A stretch of DNA of 13,300 nt from Cocleimonas sp. GTDB taxonomy: Bacteria > Pseudomonadota > Gammaproteobacteria > Thiotrichales > Thiotrichaceae. The stretch spans positions 1-13,300 of the forward strand of contig JAGLDT010000040.1 of NCBI GenBank assembly GCA_023145485.1, given 5' to 3'. The notes below the pieces were generated by a model. That model was not told the origin of the DNA. It searched no databases and was given only the letters and a program-made list of their open reading frames with translations. Positions 6,465 to 13,300 of this stretch are shown one piece after another (position 1 is the stretch's first letter; each line of letters opens with the position of its first letter). The translations under genes and the position numbers were made by a program.

Positions 6465-9400
6465 AAACCATGACCCAAAAACGTCACTAATAGAGCCTTT
6501 ACTACCCGAACCTTCAACTCTAGTTTTAGGTATCGCGGGTGATTCTCCTGACATTTCAACCCGATTTCTATCCTGTTCTTGCTCACCACTCAACCAACCT
6601 AAGTTCTTTTCGTCAAACTTATATTGCAGTCCAATATACACGCCTTGTTTGTTATAACCTTCGCTATCTAAGTCTTTATCTTCAAAGCCTTTGATATTAT
6701 AACCGCCACCAATACGCATATTTTGCTGCACTAAGTAGTTCACCCCAAGACCTGCAGAATACTGTTTTTCCCTAAACCCATCCGTTGCTAAGACACCACC
6801 ATGCAGGTCAGCGTCGAAGCGCTTGTTAATATCCCAAGTCAAACGCCCGTCCATTAAGGTTGTATTCGTATGTGCTTCGCTCCCCTTATTAGAGCATTTC
6901 TCATATTTATCACCCAAACGTCCAGAAATAGTAATTGCTTCATCGACTTGATAGCTTTGATGAGTAGACAGAATATGTTTATTGCAATCCTCTTCTCCAC
7001 TAAAACCACGCTTTATCTTATTTTCATAGAGGAATAACATGCTGTGCTTATTATTTCTACGTGGTCGCGATGATAAACCAACCGAAAAAGTGTTGCTCAC
7101 TTGTAAGTCTTCCTCATCACGATCCCAATCAAAACGTGCTGAATCACGTAGCAATACACTCCATTCTTCATCTAAGCGGGCGACATACGTACCTTCTACC
7201 CCCACATAATCACGATCCTCATCATGGCGTAATTCAACCCGTCCGCTCTTGCGTTGATTTTTATCACGCACGTCTTTTACTCCAACTGAAACAGCAACGG
7301 AGTCTTTACTTGTGCCTTCAATGTTTTTCACAATTTCCATTCTAGGTGCAACCGATAGACCTTTTTGCAACTCGTAGTCACCACGAATACCTGACGCGGT
7401 TTCAAGATCACGCCCTGCTGTTGTTCCCCGCAAACGGTATTCAGAATAAATTTCAGTGGACGGCAAGACATTAGACTTCACACCCGCCGAGAAAGTGGTT
7501 TGATTATTTTTAGTTGATAAGCCACTCACGCCATTCATGCTATTAATCTGTTCTGCCTTGGTATACAGCTTCACTTTTTCATGCACTTTCAAATCAGCGC
7601 CAATCGCCACACGTTTGCGATCCGCATTACCAATATCCTGTTCATATTCAGCAGAAATATTGCCTTTACGTTGAGCGATATTAATTGGTGCTTTAGCACC
7701 AACAATCACGGTATTAAAGCTATCACTATCGGCCGGATTTTTCTGCCTTATATGGCGTGCACCTGCTTTTAAAGTGATATTACCCGCCTTCATATCAGTT
7801 GTTATACCCACACTTTGTTCCACTGAGTCTTCACTCAGACTTTTAGAATGAATCGCTTCAATATTAACGCCAATATCTTTATTAAGTCGTTGACGATGTG
7901 TTATGCGTAATTCCTCACGGTCAGCGCTTACACCACCCGTCTGATTCTCATAATTTTCATCTGCACGAGCATAGGTTAGATTGGTTTTGCTACCTTTACT
8001 CCATTTTTGCTCTATACCTAAGCGCACGGCCTTACCATCGTCTTTACCAGATTGATGTTTTAAAGTAGCGGCACTGGCGGTAATACGTGAATCCTTATTT
8101 TTATATTCAGCCGAAATACCCGTAATTTTTTTACCTTCCATTTGATTATTATCATAAGAATGACTTACACCTACATTTAACTCTTTAGAGACTTGATGAT
8201 TTAAACGTACCCCTGCGACGGTGTATTTCTCGCTATTGCCCTCTAAATCATAAGAAACACGAATATAAATAGGATTCTGCTTCTCATCCACCCTTGCAAT
8301 GGCATCACTAAAGCTTAAATCACCCGTTAGATCATCAAGGGTATAATCACCAAAACGGCTTAGTTTACGAATATTAATCACCACACCTGGATTATCTCGT
8401 GAGTACGTCACTATCTCAATCACTTCACTATTGCGAATTAATGGATATTTTTTTAAACGGTAATTCAAAGCAGTGCCTTGACCACGGCTCTCCTCATTAG
8501 AAATATGATTATCTTCAGGACGTGCTACATAAGCCTGAACACGCGTTTTACCATCATCTAAAATAGCATTAAGACCTGTTAGACTCCGTTGCACTCGTGC
8601 CACACTGTCATGATTAGTTTTTGAGTCGGTCAGATAATCACCGTACATTAAGCTATTTTTATTTTTCTCAATCTTGGCATATAGCTTGCTACGGCTTTGA
8701 GCATCATAACCGCGTTGTGAGTCATCACCATAAACAGGGTATTGACTATTAGGATTAATATCACGGAAACGTTCACCCTTTGCATCTTTATCTGAATCAT
8801 AAGAAAGGGTTAAATGTACACCACCTTTAATACGACCTTTCATAAACATCGCTGCACGTCCGCGACGTCCAATTTTTTCTTGTAATGAAGCAGGTGCATT
8901 AGAACGGTTAGTAAAAATATTTTTACTCGCGCCAATTTCAAAGATACCTGTAGCCATTAAAGGTCGCATCGGGGCAGTTTGCACCACTTTAATCTCTGCC
9001 TTCATTTTGCCATCGGAAGCACGTAGCGTTATACCACCTGTATGCTCTGAGCTACGCAAATGCACTACGCGCTGACCATTCATAACACGTACTTGATGAC
9101 CTGAGGTCTGATCTTGAATATCACGCTCAACCCAACTACCATCAGTCGTTTCTAGTGTCACAAAATGAACCCCACGCGCAGGATAACCATTGGCATCTAA
9201 TAACTTAATGGTTAGTGGTAAATAAGAACGTCCTCCATCTGCGGCAAGTTCATCGGAATTAGCACTAAACTGAATCGTCTCTGCCATTGCAGGTCGTCTA
9301 AAGATACCTTTAACTAATGTTCGTGAGTTACCAAAAGAGTCCTTAGCAAACACTTCAACCTCATTTTTTCCTGGGCGAAGCTCAACACCATACCAAGCAA

Positions 9401-12400
9401 TCACCTGCGCACGTTCACGACGGTTCTCAATCCGCTCACCAATTTTAGATTTAGGTACATTTTTGCCATTGACACGTAAAGTCGGTGTCATACCTGCACG
9501 AACCACGACCATAAAGCGACCATCTAAACTGACATTATTCTTTGGCCATAGCCATTTGCCTTTTTTTGCTTGTTGTTTAGTAATGCTTTTCACAATTGCT
9601 TTAGGACGCAACATACCATCCCCATTTTGCGGTGACTCCAAACGATCTAAGACGGCACTGGGTAAACGCTCATAAATAGTAGCGACAATGGTTGTTTTTA
9701 GTTGTGCAGCTGTGAATTTTTGTTGCGGTGCTTTCATCGCCTCTCGTTGCAGATTGAAGCCAAATCTTAAGGTATAAAAATCACCTGACTTATAGATAAA
9801 GCTATGATATTTCGTTACCTTAGGCAATTTAGCACGTATTTTTTCAGCTCTTTCTTTACTATCATAACGACCTAACTGCAACGAATAACCACGATTTATC
9901 CCTTTCCCTGCTGCAATTTTTGCCTTGATTGAGTCATTAATAAAGCCAACCCTACCATTTGATATATCGCCATCAGCAGATGCCTTTTTACTTAAATCAT
10001 CATTGCCTTTATCTTTCGATGGATCATACTTAGCTGCATGATCAAGCATCCAATCAGTTCGCCCATTATTGCGTGACATAATCTGCTCAAATACAATTTC
10101 AGGTTCTTCTTTAGGACACTGCGCCGCAAAATCGGCACGATGATAACCGCCTCGCTTCATGTCCACTAAGCGACTATCCGCATCAGCCATGTGACGGTTA
10201 CCTAACGGCTTCAGGATAATCCCCTCTGGTAATGTAATAGGGTCAACCTTAACCACATGATTTCCTGGCTTAATACCGTATAGACTATACTGCCCATTAC
10301 CGTCCGTGATAACCCACGTGCCATCTTCAAGATAGAGCTTAACGCCACCAATTGGCCACTCACCTTTTGATTGAATATTACTGCAATCGGCATCGACATA
10401 AATCTTACCAAAAATAATACCATTATCACCCAATATCCCTGTCTGACTCACTTTAACCGTTGCTCGGCTCTCCTTAGAGTGAATATAGTAGCTCGTTTCA
10501 GTACGCCCAATGGCTTTAGCTGTATTGATACCATCACTATCAATTGCACCCGCTGAAACTCTTAGCTTATAAGTCAATAGATGTGGTTTTTGATCCAGCA
10601 CACCATTGGTGGCTCCTTCGACAAAGGGAAGATCCGTAAAGGTTAAATTAGGACCTGGCGCTCCAACAGGGTCATTCACCGGTTTACCATCAAGCAATGT
10701 GCTTCCATTAATATAGCGAAAACCATAGGGAAGACGGTCTTCTATTTTTAAGGCATACAAACTGCTCCCCGCATGGTTTGTAATCTGTAATGAATAGGTT
10801 GCAAAGTCCCCAACACCCATCTTGATAGAGTCGACTGTCTTCTTCAACACCAGTGCATTACCTGCCGTGAGAATGGGATCAAAGGGAATATCGGCAACAA
10901 GCAATGACTCTAGCTTAAAGATACCGCTCCCTGGTGTTCCATAAAAGCCATCTTTACCATAAGAGTACTCATTGACTGTTCGTCCAGTAAAGGCGTCAGC
11001 TGGCATTTTACTAGGAAAGGTATACCCCTCAGGTGCAGTGACATCAATATAGTAATGAGCAGGGTATAAGAATGGAAACTGATATTTACCATCATCATTG
11101 GTATATTGAATGGCATAGGGTTGATCAGTTAATGGATCAATGGCTATTTTACCATCAGGTGTTCTAATAATAACCGCAGCCCCTTTAACAGGCCCTCCAA
11201 AGGCTGCATTAAACACCACACCTAAAGGATCAATCAGCGCTGCATCTTTTAAAATAGTCCCCACACCACGCGCCTCAAAGATCACTTGAATGTTACCATC
11301 AGCTGCAGCCTTTAAAGTACAGTGCTCATCGATACGATTATCATAAATAACATCGGCATTCTCACCTGCAGGACAAGTTTTTCCTGCCCCTGCATCTTTA
11401 GCACTTAAACGTATCGGGCGAATCGCTCTAAATATACCCGTGTTTGGCCCTGTTTCTTTGACCACTACATATAAAATATCATCACCTGAAATAACTTTAA
11501 CAGTGTGTATTTCAGCCACTGCCGCATTGCTGTTTGAGGCACTTGAATTAATTTCAATATACACACCATCACGAGTAGGCTGATAGTCATAGCCTTCACT
11601 CTCCATACGATAAAAAGGTGCATCTTCAAAATCACCGTCTTTATAGAAATCAGGTGCTTGTTGCCCTTTTTTCAAATCTAAACGAGGGGTAAGAAAGCGG
11701 ATTTTGGCATCATTTCCTGAATCATCTGGCGTATTATCATCTTTAACCCCGCTAGGGTCTGGGGTTAAAGTGACGCAAACATTATTACTGGTAAATTGTT
11801 TTTTTCCTCCATTAATCAACATAGCTGCGCTAGCGGCTGTATGCGAAGTAATATTACTGTTCGCTGTTAGCTCATAAACCAACTTACCACTCTGACTTGT
11901 CTCCATTTGAGATACAGGAAGGTACAAACCAATTTTACTGACCTCATCTTTCCCATTCCATGTATCAAATTTAATCCAGTTATTAGTGCCTGCATTCACG
12001 GCTAACTGAACCAAAAGCAAGGTATCGACAGGCGCTGTAATCGGCAATGGCGTTTTAGATAATGTAAAATTAGACTGAATAATATCTGCCAGCACAACCC
12101 CTGGAAACAATTCCGCATCAATAACAAAATCCTTTGCTATCGGGGTTTCATCACCATTATTTTTAAAATCAAGACTAAATTTAACCGTATCATCAGGTCC
12201 TATCGCCGTACCACAAACAGGTCCTACCGACTTGCTAATCAAAATATTAGCACCTTCAATAATCTCAACTGTATCAATATTATGTTGGCTTAACTCAGGT
12301 TTTACCGTCGGAAATACCGTTAATCCAATCAAATAATTATCAGCAGCCATATCATTGATAGAGGTTGCTCCTTCTACTACAAACTGAAAAATTTCAGCAG

Positions 12401-12890
12401 GTAATAACATCGGAAACTGATAGCATATTTTATCAACACTCACCTGTTGACAAGCAATCACTGTTAGCTTTGGCTCTCCTGAATCAACAACACCATTACC
12501 ATTAATATCGGTATAAACCGACAAATCCCTGAGATCACCTGAATCATTTTTCTTATTTGTCAGCTCTAATTGATAGGAAGAAGGCGTATTTCCTATATTT
12601 TTAATCCGATGTGGCAATCCAACCGCATCACTAGGGCTAGCATATTTTAAATTATCATTATCCAGCAATAAGCCATATTGCTCGGCTACCATGATTTCAG
12701 AAATATTCGAATAAAGCTTATAACCACGTCCCTGCGCAACGTCATACCATGTTATTTCTGCTTTATTAGTAATGGTTGTTCCAGCAGGCGCAATTTTAGC
12801 CTGTACAGAAGACACTATTAAGAAAATAAGTCCTATCATCGATACAAAACTGTACCAAAACCTAGAAAAGGTTTGCATTTTAGTCACCAT
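6462..12890 (-). CDS. Giant multidomain outer-membrane barrel protein with DUF11, SPOR-like and Ig-like domains
   Basis: This 2142-residue protein is likely a surface adhesin or envelope scaffold. Order of parts: signal peptide 1-31 (V-Q-A|K); the 'PAGTTITNKAEITWYD' leader motif (35-50); a calcium-loop module (92-180, loop DINGNGVVDSGE); a DUF11-like domain (about 214-375); a strand-rich region with 'ETGPNTGIFRA' (479-489), a motif frequent in bacterial surface proteins; a carboxypeptidase-regulatory-like sandwich (about 556-625); DUF11 (676-812); an SdrD-B-like domain (823-925); a charged linker; a SPOR-like domain (998-1050); an Ig-like domain ending 'KDSFGNSR' (about 1065-1200); an invasin/Big-1-like domain (1204-1305); and a beta-barrel (about 1315-2092) with a 50-residue tail. 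It heads the cluster after two terminators. The first ATG has a poorly spaced GGTAA; ATG codon 5 (12878) has GGTGA with a 5-base spacer and may be the true start. Domain names are by pattern; the overall class is fairly sure. Confidence 0.92.
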   Translation of the reverse strand: MVTKMQTFSRFWYSFVSMIGLIFLIVSSVQAKIAPAGTTITNKAEITWYDVAQGRGYKLYSNISEIMVAEQYGLLLDNDNLKYASPSDAVGLPHRIKNIGNTPSSYQLELTNKKNDSGDLRDLSVYTDINGNGVVDSGEPKLTVIACQQVSVDKICYQFPMLLPAEIFQFVVEGATSINDMAADNYLIGLTVFPTVKPELSQHNIDTVEIIEGANILISKSVGPVCGTAIGPDDTVKFSLDFKNNGDETPIAKDFVIDAELFPGVVLADIIQSNFTLSKTPLPITAPVDTLLLVQLAVNAGTNNWIKFDTWNGKDEVSKIGLYLPVSQMETSQSGKLVYELTANSNITSHTAASAAMLINGGKKQFTSNNVCVTLTPDPSGVKDDNTPDDSGNDAKIRFLTPRLDLKKGQQAPDFYKDGDFEDAPFYRMESEGYDYQPTRDGVYIEINSSASNSNAAVAEIHTVKVISGDDILYVVVKETGPNTGIFRAIRPIRLSAKDAGAGKTCPAGENADVIYDNRIDEHCTLKAAADGNIQVIFEARGVGTILKDAALIDPLGVVFNAAFGGPVKGAAVIIRTPDGKIAIDPLTDQPYAIQYTNDDGKYQFPFLYPAHYYIDVTAPEGYTFPSKMPADAFTGRTVNEYSYGKDGFYGTPGSGIFKLESLLVADIPFDPILTAGNALVLKKTVDSIKMGVGDFATYSLQITNHAGSSLYALKIEDRLPYGFRYINGSTLLDGKPVNDPVGAPGPNLTFTDLPFVEGATNGVLDQKPHLLTYKLRVSAGAIDSDGINTAKAIGRTETSYYIHSKESRATVKVSQTGILGDNGIIFGKIYVDADCSNIQSKGEWPIGGVKLYLEDGTWVITDGNGQYSLYGIKPGNHVVKVDPITLPEGIILKPLGNRHMADADSRLVDMKRGGYHRADFAAQCPKEEPEIVFEQIMSRNNGRTDWMLDHAAKYDPSKDKGNDDLSKKASADGDISNGRVGFINDSIKAKIAAGKGINRGYSLQLGRYDSKERAEKIRAKLPKVTKYHSFIYKSGDFYTLRFGFNLQREAMKAPQQKFTAAQLKTTIVATIYERLPSAVLDRLESPQNGDGMLRPKAIVKSITKQQAKKGKWLWPKNNVSLDGRFMVVVRAGMTPTLRVNGKNVPKSKIGERIENRRERAQVIAWYGVELRPGKNEVEVFAKDSFGNSRTLVKGIFRRPAMAETIQFSANSDELAADGGRSYLPLTIKLLDANGYPARGVHFVTLETTDGSWVERDIQDQTSGHQVRVMNGQRVVHLRSSEHTGGITLRASDGKMKAEIKVVQTAPMRPLMATGIFEIGASKNIFTNRSNAPASLQEKIGRRGRAAMFMKGRIKGGVHLTLSYDSDKDAKGERFRDINPNSQYPVYGDDSQRGYDAQSRSKLYAKIEKNKNSLMYGDYLTDSKTNHDSVARVQRSLTGLNAILDDGKTRVQAYVARPEDNHISNEESRGQGTALNYRLKKYPLIRNSEVIEIVTYSRDNPGVVINIRKLSRFGDYTLDDLTGDLSFSDAIARVDEKQNPIYIRVSYDLEGNSEKYTVAGVRLNHQVSKELNVGVSHSYDNNQMEGKKITGISAEYKNKDSRITASAATLKHQSGKDDGKAVRLGIEQKWSKGSKTNLTYARADENYENQTGGVSADREELRITHRQRLNKDIGVNIEAIHSKSLSEDSVEQSVGITTDMKAGNITLKAGARHIRQKNPADSDSFNTVIVGAKAPINIAQRKGNISAEYEQDIGNADRKRVAIGADLKVHEKVKLYTKAEQINSMNGVSGLSTKNNQTTFSAGVKSNVLPSTEIYSEYRLRGTTAGRDLETASGIRGDYELQKGLSVAPRMEIVKNIEGTSKDSVAVSVGVKDVRDKNQRKSGRVELRHDEDRDYVGVEGTYVARLDEEWSVLLRDSARFDWDRDEEDLQVSNTFSVGLSSRPRRNNKHSMLFLYENKIKRGFSGEEDCNKHILSTHQSYQVDEAITISGRLGDKYEKCSNKGSEAHTNTTLMDGRLTWDINKRFDADLHGGVLATDGFREKQYSAGLGVNYLVQQNMRIGGGYNIKGFEDKDLDSEGYNKQGVYIGLQYKFDEKNLGWLSGEQEQDRNRVEMSGESPAIPKTRVEGSGSKGSISDVFGSWF
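6615..8948 (-). other. C-terminal outer-membrane beta-barrel region (residues 1315-2092)
   Basis: About 780 residues of alternating strand patterns with charged turns follow 'GIFEIGASKNIF'. The first part has signatures I associate with large DUF11/barrel proteins: 'YPVYGDDSQRGYDAQSRSKL', 'LYAKIEKNKNSLMYGDY', 'VQRSLTGLNA' and 'GDYTLDDLTGDLSFSDAI'. Later strands repeat a pattern of 8-12 alternating residues. The last clear strand 'GVYIGLQYKF' (2083-2092) ends in Phe, as expected for a BAM recognition strand. The large number of strands suggests a wide barrel; I have not counted them. Confidence 0.75.
9741..9899 (-). other. SPOR-like domain inside the giant protein (residues 998-1050)
   Basis: The segment 'GYSLQLGRYDSKERAEKIRA' (1001-1020) continues with 'YHSFIYKSGDFYTLRFGF' (1028-1045). 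The [YS]-x-[LV]-Q-[LV]-G-x-[YF] strand, the helix with E-R-A-E-K and the closing 'YTLRFG' strand are the SPOR pattern. SPOR domains bind glycan strands lacking stem peptides at division sites. This one sits between a charged linker and the invasin-like domain, close to the barrel. Function here is inferred. Confidence 0.6.
12351..12617 (-). repeat. Calcium-loop module in the giant protein (residues 92-180)
   Basis: The copy begins 'LPHRIKNIGNTPSSYQLEL', carries the loop DINGNGVVDSGE (128-139) and ends with 'AEIFQFVVEGATSIND'. It is the counterpart of the three copies in the 904-residue protein and follows the same leader motif, which supports common descent of the two N-termini. Confidence 0.6.
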
Positions 12891-13066
12891 TTACCGTTAT
12901 TATTTTTATTATTTAGATGCTAATTTTTTATATTTATTCTAAACCCTTTAAAAAACAAATAATTATCTTTATTATTTATTTCAATGTGAGTTATTCAGCC
13001 CAAACAACCCTAAAGATGTAGAAGAAATACTCGTCAAAAAATACTTTGATGATTAATTGAACTAAT
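12891..13066 (-). promoter_or_regulatory. Leader region upstream of the giant gene, promoter not resolved
   Basis: These 176 bases lie between the terminator hairpins and the giant gene, and should hold the promoter of the cluster. TTGAAA (12984-12979, minus) followed after 17 bases by TATTTG (12961-12956) is the best sigma-70-like pair I see, but its -10 box matches only three of six bases and the region is so AT-rich that chance matches are likely. No riboswitch-like structure or clear operator is visible. Confidence 0.3.
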
Positions 13067-13101
13067 AAAAACCTTGGATTTATTCAAAAACCAAGGTTTT
13101 T
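13067..13101 (-). terminator. Intrinsic terminator, second of a tandem pair
   Basis: On the minus strand AAAAACCTTGG (13101-13091) pairs with CCAAGGTTTTT (13077-13067) around a 13-base loop, and the pairing arm itself supplies the U-run, followed by ATTAGTT. The plus strand also reads as hairpin plus TTTTTTATTCTTTT, so the site could stop transcription from both sides. It lies 63 bases after the stop of the upstream gene. Confidence 0.8.
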
Positions 13102-13113
13102 TATTCTTTTAAA

Positions 13114-13135
13114 CAGGATGCATCGTCACATCCTG
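13114..13135 (-). terminator. Hairpin, first of a tandem terminator pair
   Basis: CAGGATG and CATCCTG form a perfect 7-bp stem with an 8-base loop (13121-13128). On the minus strand it is followed by a poor tract (TTTAAAAG). On the plus strand it is followed by CTTTTTCTTTT, which is a better U-tract. It may back up the next hairpin or serve a plus-strand transcript. Confidence 0.55.
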
Positions 13136-13164
13136 CTTTTTCTTTTGATTATTATCAATAAAAT

Positions 13165-13300
13165 TTACTGATCAATTTTAACCGTAAAACGCATCGTTGC
13201 AGATTCACCTGATAATAAATGTCCACCTGTACCAGCAGTAAAGTCTGAGTTAGTACCTGTACCTGATGCACCATCAACATAGAAGGTAACAAGACCATTT
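13165..13300 (-). CDS. C-terminal end of an upstream secreted repeat protein, 5' end outside window
   Basis: The last 44 residues and a TAA stop are visible: starting 'NGLVTFYVDGASGTGTNSDF' and ending 'SGESATMRFTVKIDQ'. The end resembles the C-terminus of the 904-residue protein ('SGEALVLTFGVRLD'): S-G-E, an alternating strand and a final basic/acidic pair. This suggests another DUF11-type secreted protein, although 44 residues are too few to be sure. The frame was chosen because it gives Gly/Ser/Thr-rich beta-strand sequence and ends just before the two hairpins. The gene runs in the same direction as the rest but is probably a separate transcript because of the terminators. Confidence 0.65.
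   Translation of the reverse strand, partial: NGLVTFYVDGASGTGTNSDFTAGTGGHLLSGESATMRFTVKIDQ

Noticed and set aside
7061..7345. Plus-strand open frame of 94 codons inside the giant gene
   Set aside because: It is antisense to well-patterned barrel strands, His/Leu/Ser-rich without a recognisable motif, and has no supporting context.
12971..13000. TGTGA half site as a CRP operator upstream of the giant gene
   Set aside because: The second half (TCACA at 6-base spacing) is absent, so a chance match is more likely.

Overview
The window is a block of exported-protein genes, all on the minus strand, from a Gram-negative bacterium. Evidence for Gram-negative: two lipoprotein signal peptides, an OmpA-type peptidoglycan-binding domain and a giant protein ending in an outer-membrane beta-barrel. 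The DNA is AT-rich by eye, and the mix of DUF11-type repeats, OmpA lipoprotein and barrel suggests a proteobacterium, most likely a gammaproteobacterium. I cannot name a genus from the sequence alone.

Layout in transcription order, from high to low coordinates: (1) the last 44 codons of an upstream secreted protein (13300-13165), followed by two hairpins that look like tandem terminators (about 13136-13067); (2) a 2142-residue cell-envelope protein (12890-6462) with a signal peptide, several adhesin-like beta-sandwich domains, a SPOR-like domain, an invasin-like Ig domain and a C-terminal barrel; (3) a 225-residue OmpA-family lipoprotein (6449-5772) whose ribosome binding site overlaps the stop codon of the giant gene; (4) a 904-residue secreted DUF11-repeat protein (5565-2851); (5) a 715-residue secreted protein of unknown function (2631-484); (6) the start of a lipoprotein with tandem Ig-like DUF5011-type repeats (403-1, running off the window). 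The gaps between genes are 12 to 274 bases. The only clear terminators lie upstream of gene 2, so genes 2 to 6 may form one transcription unit, perhaps with internal promoters or processing sites.

Inferred joint role: the giant protein would sit in the outer membrane and display its N-terminal domains. The OmpA lipoprotein, and possibly the SPOR-like domain, would contact peptidoglycan. The 904-residue, 715-residue and DUF5011-type proteins would be secreted or surface partners or further adhesins. The 904- and 2142-residue proteins share the same mature N-terminus and a repeated module carrying a calcium-loop-like motif, so they look like relatives built from common parts. Adhesion, surface-layer or envelope-architecture functions fit; no enzyme, toxin, mobile element, tRNA, rRNA or CRISPR array is visible. 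The most distinctive non-coding signal is a 20-bp hairpin between genes 5 and 6 whose three imperfect pairs are all G-U in the minus-strand transcript.
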